NCBI GenBank assembly: GCA_002779595.1
Contig: PEWF01000101.1
Location: 1 to 8,428 of the forward strand
Length of the DNA: 8,428 nt
Direction of reading: 5' to 3'
Source of the DNA: an archaeon CG07_land_8_20_14_0_80_38_8
GTDB lineage: Archaea; Nanobdellota; Nanobdellia; Tiddalikarchaeales; Tiddalikarchaeaceae
Positions within the stretch are counted from its first letter, which is position 1. Each line of letters opens with the position of its first letter. Below the pieces are notes generated by a model. The model ran no database searches. It had not been told where the DNA came from and worked only from the letters and a program-made list of their open reading frames with translations. The position numbers and the translations under genes are program-made. Positions 6,160-8,428 of the stretch are shown here, in pieces.

Positions 6160-6750
6160 ATGAGTTTCTTAACAGATTTCATAACAATGACAATAGTAAT
6201 CAACCCTTTCAGCAAAATGTTAATCTCAAGCATGATGGCTAAAAAAATCAAGAAACTGAAAGACGTGCGCGACATAATAAATTTCAGCAACTTAATAGCA
6301 CTCTTGCTCATATTATTTTTTGCATTATTAGGGCCTTTAATATTCAACGACTTGCTGGGGGTCAGCGACACTGCATTAATACTCGCGTGCGGCATAAGTT
6401 TAGGAATATTCGGCATTAATTATTTGTTCAGGGATGAAATTTTCAGGATTGAGGAAAAAAGCAAGAGCGTGATGTATTTAAGCATAGGAACCCCCTTAAT
6501 TGCAGGGCCTGCAAGCATCAGCACAATAACCATTATAAGCAGTTATTCAAGCATAGGATACTCTTTCCTCATCGGCTTCCTTGCAATCTCGGTGAATTAC
6601 TTATTAATGCTTTTCGCGCAAAGATTTGCGCCAGTAACCAAAGAGAACGAGAAACTCCAATATTTAACAACGCGCTTAACAGGATTATTCATGCTCGCAG
6701 TAGGAATACAATTCGTGCTCACAGCACTGAAAAATTGGTTAATTTTTTAA
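6160..6750 (+). CDS. MarC-family integral membrane protein
   Basis: A 196-residue polytopic protein of the MarC/UPF0056 family, whose function is still unclear; the early link to multiple antibiotic resistance was not upheld. Six membrane segments can be drawn, near residues 4-25, 43-64, 69-90, 106-126, 132-153 and 171-191. Family landmarks are INPFSK (14-19), the TPLIAGPASISTI segment (111-123) and RLTGLFMLAVGIQFVLTALK (172-191). The length is near normal (about 200). The gene follows the HD gene by 25 nt and has no clear Shine-Dalgarno site before the ATG. Its stop overlaps by 3 bp the stop of the oppositely oriented small gene, so the two transcripts converge. Confidence 0.85.
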   Translation: MSFLTDFITMTIVINPFSKMLISSMMAKKIKKLKDVRDIINFSNLIALLLILFFALLGPLIFNDLLGVSDTALILACGISLGIFGINYLFRDEIFRIEEKSKSVMYLSIGTPLIAGPASISTITIISSYSSIGYSFLIGFLAISVNYLLMLFAQRFAPVTKENEKLQYLTTRLTGLFMLAVGIQFVLTALKNWLIF

Positions 6751-6899
6751 TCCTTATATTCGCTGTTTACTTTTTCTGAGGTGCCTGTAATGTAATTCTT
6801 GAAAGGTGATTCTTCATACAATTTCTTCAATTCATTTACCTGCATTGAACCTGCACAAAAGTTAGCAGTGCATCTTTTCTCATGATTATTTTCACTCAT
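6747..6899 (-). CDS. Small 50-residue conserved-looking protein, function unknown
   Basis: A complete frame of 50 codons starts MSENNHEKRCTANFCAGSMQ and ends in an acidic/lysine-rich tail (SEKVNSEYKD). I do not recognise a family. It has two cysteines (C10 and C15, spaced C-x4-C), a predicted amphipathic helix around VNELKKLYEESPF (21-33), no membrane segment and no signal peptide. Support for a real gene is contextual. A clean TATA-like box lies 29 nt upstream of the ATG, in the pattern seen for other first genes in this window. Codon choice resembles the neighbouring genes, and otherwise the stretch between MarC and the next gene would be empty. The N-terminal Cys/His residues could bind metal, but that is speculation. 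Its stop overlaps the MarC stop from the other strand. Confidence 0.65.
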   Translation of the reverse strand: MSENNHEKRCTANFCAGSMQVNELKKLYEESPFKNYITGTSEKVNSEYKD

Positions 6900-6923
6900 G
6901 ATTATAAGTTTAAAATTATTGAA

Positions 6924-6933
6924 TTTATAAAAC
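6924..6933 (-). promoter_or_regulatory. Putative TATA box of the 50-residue protein gene
   Basis: The minus strand reads GTTTTATAAA, centred about 29 nt upstream of ATG 6899. With a 26-nt spacing the transcript would start two or three bases before the ATG, that is, a leaderless mRNA; no Shine-Dalgarno site is present. Confidence 0.55.
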
Positions 6934-6949
6934 TTTTGTAAACATTATC

Positions 6950-6956
6950 AAAAAAA
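6950..6956 (-). terminator. Poly-T terminator candidate after the arginase-fold gene
   Basis: A run of seven T on the minus strand lies 22-28 nt downstream of the stop at 6978-6980, with no stable hairpin. Archaeal polymerases terminate on such T tracts. It separates this transcript from the promoter of the 50-residue gene just downstream. Confidence 0.5.
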
Positions 6957-6977
6957 TGAAATTTATTCTTTCCTGCA

Positions 6978-7481
6978 TTAATTGAGTAATTCTTCAAGAA
7001 ATTCCTCTGTGCCCGCGAATGAGAAAAGTTCCACGCACTTATTATTCTTGAAATATTCAATCAAATTTTTTAACTCGCTCCTGTCCATGCTGCCTTTTGA
7101 GTAAGTCGTAGGGTAATCATGCAGTACGTCAGGGTCAATATCCAGGACAATATTATTAAGAGTATTATTATGCAGGAATTCTTCAGCATCTTCCAAATCT
7201 TTAAAATTCCACACTCCTCCGTTATAATCTTCAATTTTGTAGGGATTTTCAGGGTTGTAATTCTTCTGAAGCCAGTACACTTTTTCAAAACAATCATTTC
7301 TTAAAACATCATTCATGAAGACACTGCAAGGCTTTACAATGCAGAAGCCTCCCATTGGGCGCGTATTATCAGGATGATTGTCAACATGAACATATGACTT
7401 CTTATCACCATTATTATGCAGGAATTCAAGAATCTTATGATGCTCTCCCGGAGAGCCAAGAATTACAGGTTTAACTTCCAT
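6978..7481 (-). CDS. Compact arginase-fold (UPF0489-like) putative metallohydrolase
   Basis: A 167-residue protein with metal-site motifs of the ureohydrolase (arginase/deacetylase) superfamily. GEHH (12-15) offers the first His. HVDNHPDN (32-39) gives the Asp34-x-His36-x-Asp38 triad, like DAHxD in arginase. IVLDIDPDV (111-119) gives Asp114-x-Asp116, like the DxD of arginase. GTEEFLEEL (157-165) offers a late Glu. All positions expected for a two-metal site are filled. The protein is much shorter than arginases (about 300). The closest remembered resemblance is UPF0489, an uncharacterised arginase-like family with a DxHxD and a vLDIDxD motif. The substrate is unknown, and arginase or agmatinase activity should not be assumed. 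It starts 19 nt after the TYW3 stop but has its own TATA box and no Shine-Dalgarno site. Confidence 0.65.
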   Translation of the reverse strand: MEVKPVILGSPGEHHKILEFLHNNGDKKSYVHVDNHPDNTRPMGGFCIVKPCSVFMNDVLRNDCFEKVYWLQKNYNPENPYKIEDYNGGVWNFKDLEDAEEFLHNNTLNNIVLDIDPDVLHDYPTTYSKGSMDRSELKNLIEYFKNNKCVELFSFAGTEEFLEELLN

Positions 7482-7500
7482 ACTTTACTAATGCGGTAAA

Positions 7501-8079
7501 TTATTTTATAAAACTTTCTGAACCCTTAAAGAATGAGTGCAGCACTTTCTTTGCAAGTTTTAGTCTCTGATTTGCCCTGATAGTTAATAATTTCAGATAA
7601 TCATCACTCACCAATACTCTTCCTTTCTCAACAAGCAAGGCTTCAACGTGCTGGGTGCCGATTATTTCCACAATTATCCTCCTGCCCCACGCGTTAATCC
7701 CAGCCCTTTTAATGCCGCACTTCCTGCACAACGCCAATAATTTCTTTGCACTGTCCAAGTCCCTGCACCCAGCGTGTAGTATGTAAGGTTCAACCTTGAA
7801 CCATAACTCGAAATTTTCATCATACTCGTGCACTGCCCTGATAATTTCTCCCTCTTTCGCAGCGGAATGATTCTTGTAATAAAAAGCGTTCATCATTTTC
7901 CTGTCATTAACTGATTTCCTCAGAAGCAGTATCCTGCCGCTGCAGCTGCTAGTAGTATAATAATCCTTTAACTTGTTGAATTTGTCCAATTCTCTAAGAA
8001 TGTCCTTGTCAACTAATCCTTCCCTCTTCGCATCAGTGTACGAAATTATTGCCTTCTTCTTGTAATCTTCAAAACTCAT
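7501..8079 (-). CDS. tRNA wybutosine-synthesising protein TYW3/Taw3
   Basis: A 192-residue member of the TYW3 family. These enzymes carry out the SAM-dependent N4-methylation of the tricyclic yW-86 intermediate at position 37 of tRNA-Phe, next to the anticodon. Diagnostic motifs are YYTTSSCSGRI (40-50), FKVEPYILHAGC (94-105) followed by RDLDSAKKLL, and GIKRAGI (122-128). In the archaeal pathway it works after the Taw1 radical-SAM step; no other wybutosine gene is in the window. A TTG at 8088 would add three residues. I chose ATG 8079, giving MSFEDYKKKA, because it is the stronger start codon and sits 29 nt from a TATA box. The length is typical for the archaeal family (about 190-210). It is divergent from the DUF192 gene. 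Confidence 0.92.
   Translation of the reverse strand: MSFEDYKKKAIISYTDAKREGLVDKDILRELDKFNKLKDYYTTSSCSGRILLLRKSVNDRKMMNAFYYKNHSAAKEGEIIRAVHEYDENFELWFKVEPYILHAGCRDLDSAKKLLALCRKCGIKRAGINAWGRRIIVEIIGTQHVEALLVEKGRVLVSDDYLKLLTIRANQRLKLAKKVLHSFFKGSESFIK
7503..7513 (-). promoter_or_regulatory. Putative TATA box for the arginase-fold gene, inside the TYW3 3' end
   Basis: The minus strand reads GTTTTATAAAA, centred about 27 nt upstream of ATG 7481, predicting a leaderless transcript. The same bases encode the last residues of TYW3 (Ser-Phe-Ile-Lys) and the first base of its stop. Confidence 0.55.
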
Positions 8080-8087
8080 CAGCAACA

Positions 8088-8096
8088 ATTATTAAT
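8088..8096 (+). promoter_or_regulatory. Weak TATA-like box for the DUF192 gene
   Basis: The plus strand reads ATTATTAAT, centred about 27 nt upstream of ATG 8119. The match is weaker than the TYW3 box in the opposite direction but has the same spacing as other promoters in the window. Confidence 0.3.
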
Positions 8097-8102
8097 CCTG
8101 CC

Positions 8103-8113
8103 TTTTTATAAAT
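8103..8113 (-). promoter_or_regulatory. Putative TATA box for TYW3
   Basis: The minus strand reads ATTTATAAAAA, centred about 29 nt upstream of ATG 8079, predicting an almost leaderless mRNA. It lies only a few bases from the start of the divergent DUF192 gene, so transcription in the two directions may compete. Confidence 0.55.
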
Positions 8114-8118
8114 TTTCA

Positions 8119-8428
8119 ATGAAAATAACCAAGAACAATAAATTGATTGCTGACAAAGTATGCGACTGCAAAAGCTGGAAAAGTTTTTTCGGGCTAAGGT
8201 TCCGCGCAGGATTCAAGCCTTTTAATGCTTTCCTGATTCACATGCTTCCGGATTCAGTGCTTGACTCTTTCTTCGTGCATTTCAATTTCACTGCAGTATG
8301 GCTAACAGCGCAGGGCAAAGTCCTGAAAGTTGAAAAATGCACTCCTAATCATTTCTACGCGCAGGTAAAGAGCCAGAACTTAGTCCTTGAACTGCCGGCG
8401 AATAACAAAGCAGGAATAAAAATTGGCG
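8119..8428 (+). CDS. DUF192 family protein, N-terminal part, cut by window edge
   Basis: An open frame from ATG 8119 to the right edge gives 103 residues, starting MKITKNNKLIADKVCDCKSW. DUF192 hallmarks follow: FGLRFRAGF near 24-32, the HMLP segment, FFVHFNFTAVWLTAQGKVLKV (a V/F-x-F-x-x-x-x-x-L-x-x-x-G-K-V pattern around 51-70), and NLVLELPAN near 91-99, which in the family leads to a Gly-rich end. The function of DUF192 proteins is not known. Some carry a signal peptide for export, but this one has none and looks cytosolic. The missing part is probably only 10-20 residues. It is divergent from TYW3, with 39 bp between the start codons. Confidence 0.82.
   Translation, partial: MKITKNNKLIADKVCDCKSWKSFFGLRFRAGFKPFNAFLIHMLPDSVLDSFFVHFNFTAVWLTAQGKVLKVEKCTPNHFYAQVKSQNLVLELPANNKAGIKIG

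Noticed and set aside
6129..6416. 95-codon minus-strand frame opposite MarC
   Set aside because: Antisense of a membrane protein gene; the translation looks low-complexity and no promoter is visible.
7070..7304. Alternative frames on both strands within the arginase-fold gene
   Set aside because: The 167-residue frame contains ordered metal-binding motifs; the alternatives are hydrophobic shadow translations.
1..8428. CRISPR arrays, insertion sequences, toxin-antitoxin or defence genes, riboswitches
   Set aside because: No regularly spaced repeats, transposase motifs, terminal inverted repeats or defence-type domains were seen on reading both strands.

Overview
The window reads as a piece of an archaeal chromosome. 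Diagnostic genes are the archaeal uS13-uS4-uS11-RpoD gene block, a bifunctional phosphoglucose/phosphomannose isomerase, a TYW3/Taw3 wybutosine enzyme, and an intronless tRNA-Leu(UAA) with no encoded CCA. Most transcription units begin with an AT-rich TATA-like box 27-35 nt upstream of the start codon. The small intergenic spaces, AT-rich DNA and compact genes fit a DPANN-type archaeon (Woesearchaeota/Pacearchaeota-like). That placement is inference; no 16S rRNA or other decisive marker is present.

Layout, left to right. 1-1182 (minus strand): a cut-off gene resembling an archaeal predicted nucleotidyltransferase family, translationally coupled to an upstream ketopantoate-reductase-like dehydrogenase. 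This part is very AT-rich: hand counts of 60-base samples give 10-15 G+C. 1183-1424: AT-rich spacer with the dehydrogenase promoter and an unexplained start-less open frame. 1425-1510 (minus): tRNA-Leu(UAA). 1554-3729 (minus): rps13, rps4, rps11 and rpoD in one tightly packed operon with overlapping or 1-nt-spaced genes and its own TATA box. 3781-5222 (minus): phosphoglucose/phosphomannose isomerase followed by a VIT1/CCC1-like membrane protein, overlapping by 4 nt. 5313-6750 (plus): an HD-domain phosphohydrolase and a MarC-family membrane protein, divergent from the isomerase. 6747-6899 (minus): a 50-residue small protein with its own promoter. 6978-7481 (minus): a compact arginase-fold (UPF0489-like) putative metallohydrolase. 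7501-8079 (minus): TYW3. 8119-8428 (plus): the start of a DUF192 protein, cut by the window edge.

The largest block is translation and transcription machinery: three small-subunit ribosomal proteins, the RNA polymerase assembly subunit D and a tRNA. Flanking genes serve sugar-phosphate interconversion, probable metal or small-molecule membrane transport, and modification of tRNA-Phe position 37. No CRISPR array, insertion sequence, defence island or secretion system was seen. The points most worth checking are the place where the ribosomal block ends at tRNA-Leu and gives way to AT-rich DNA, the two cysteine sites in RpoD, the promoter-backed 50-residue protein, and the miniature arginase-fold protein.
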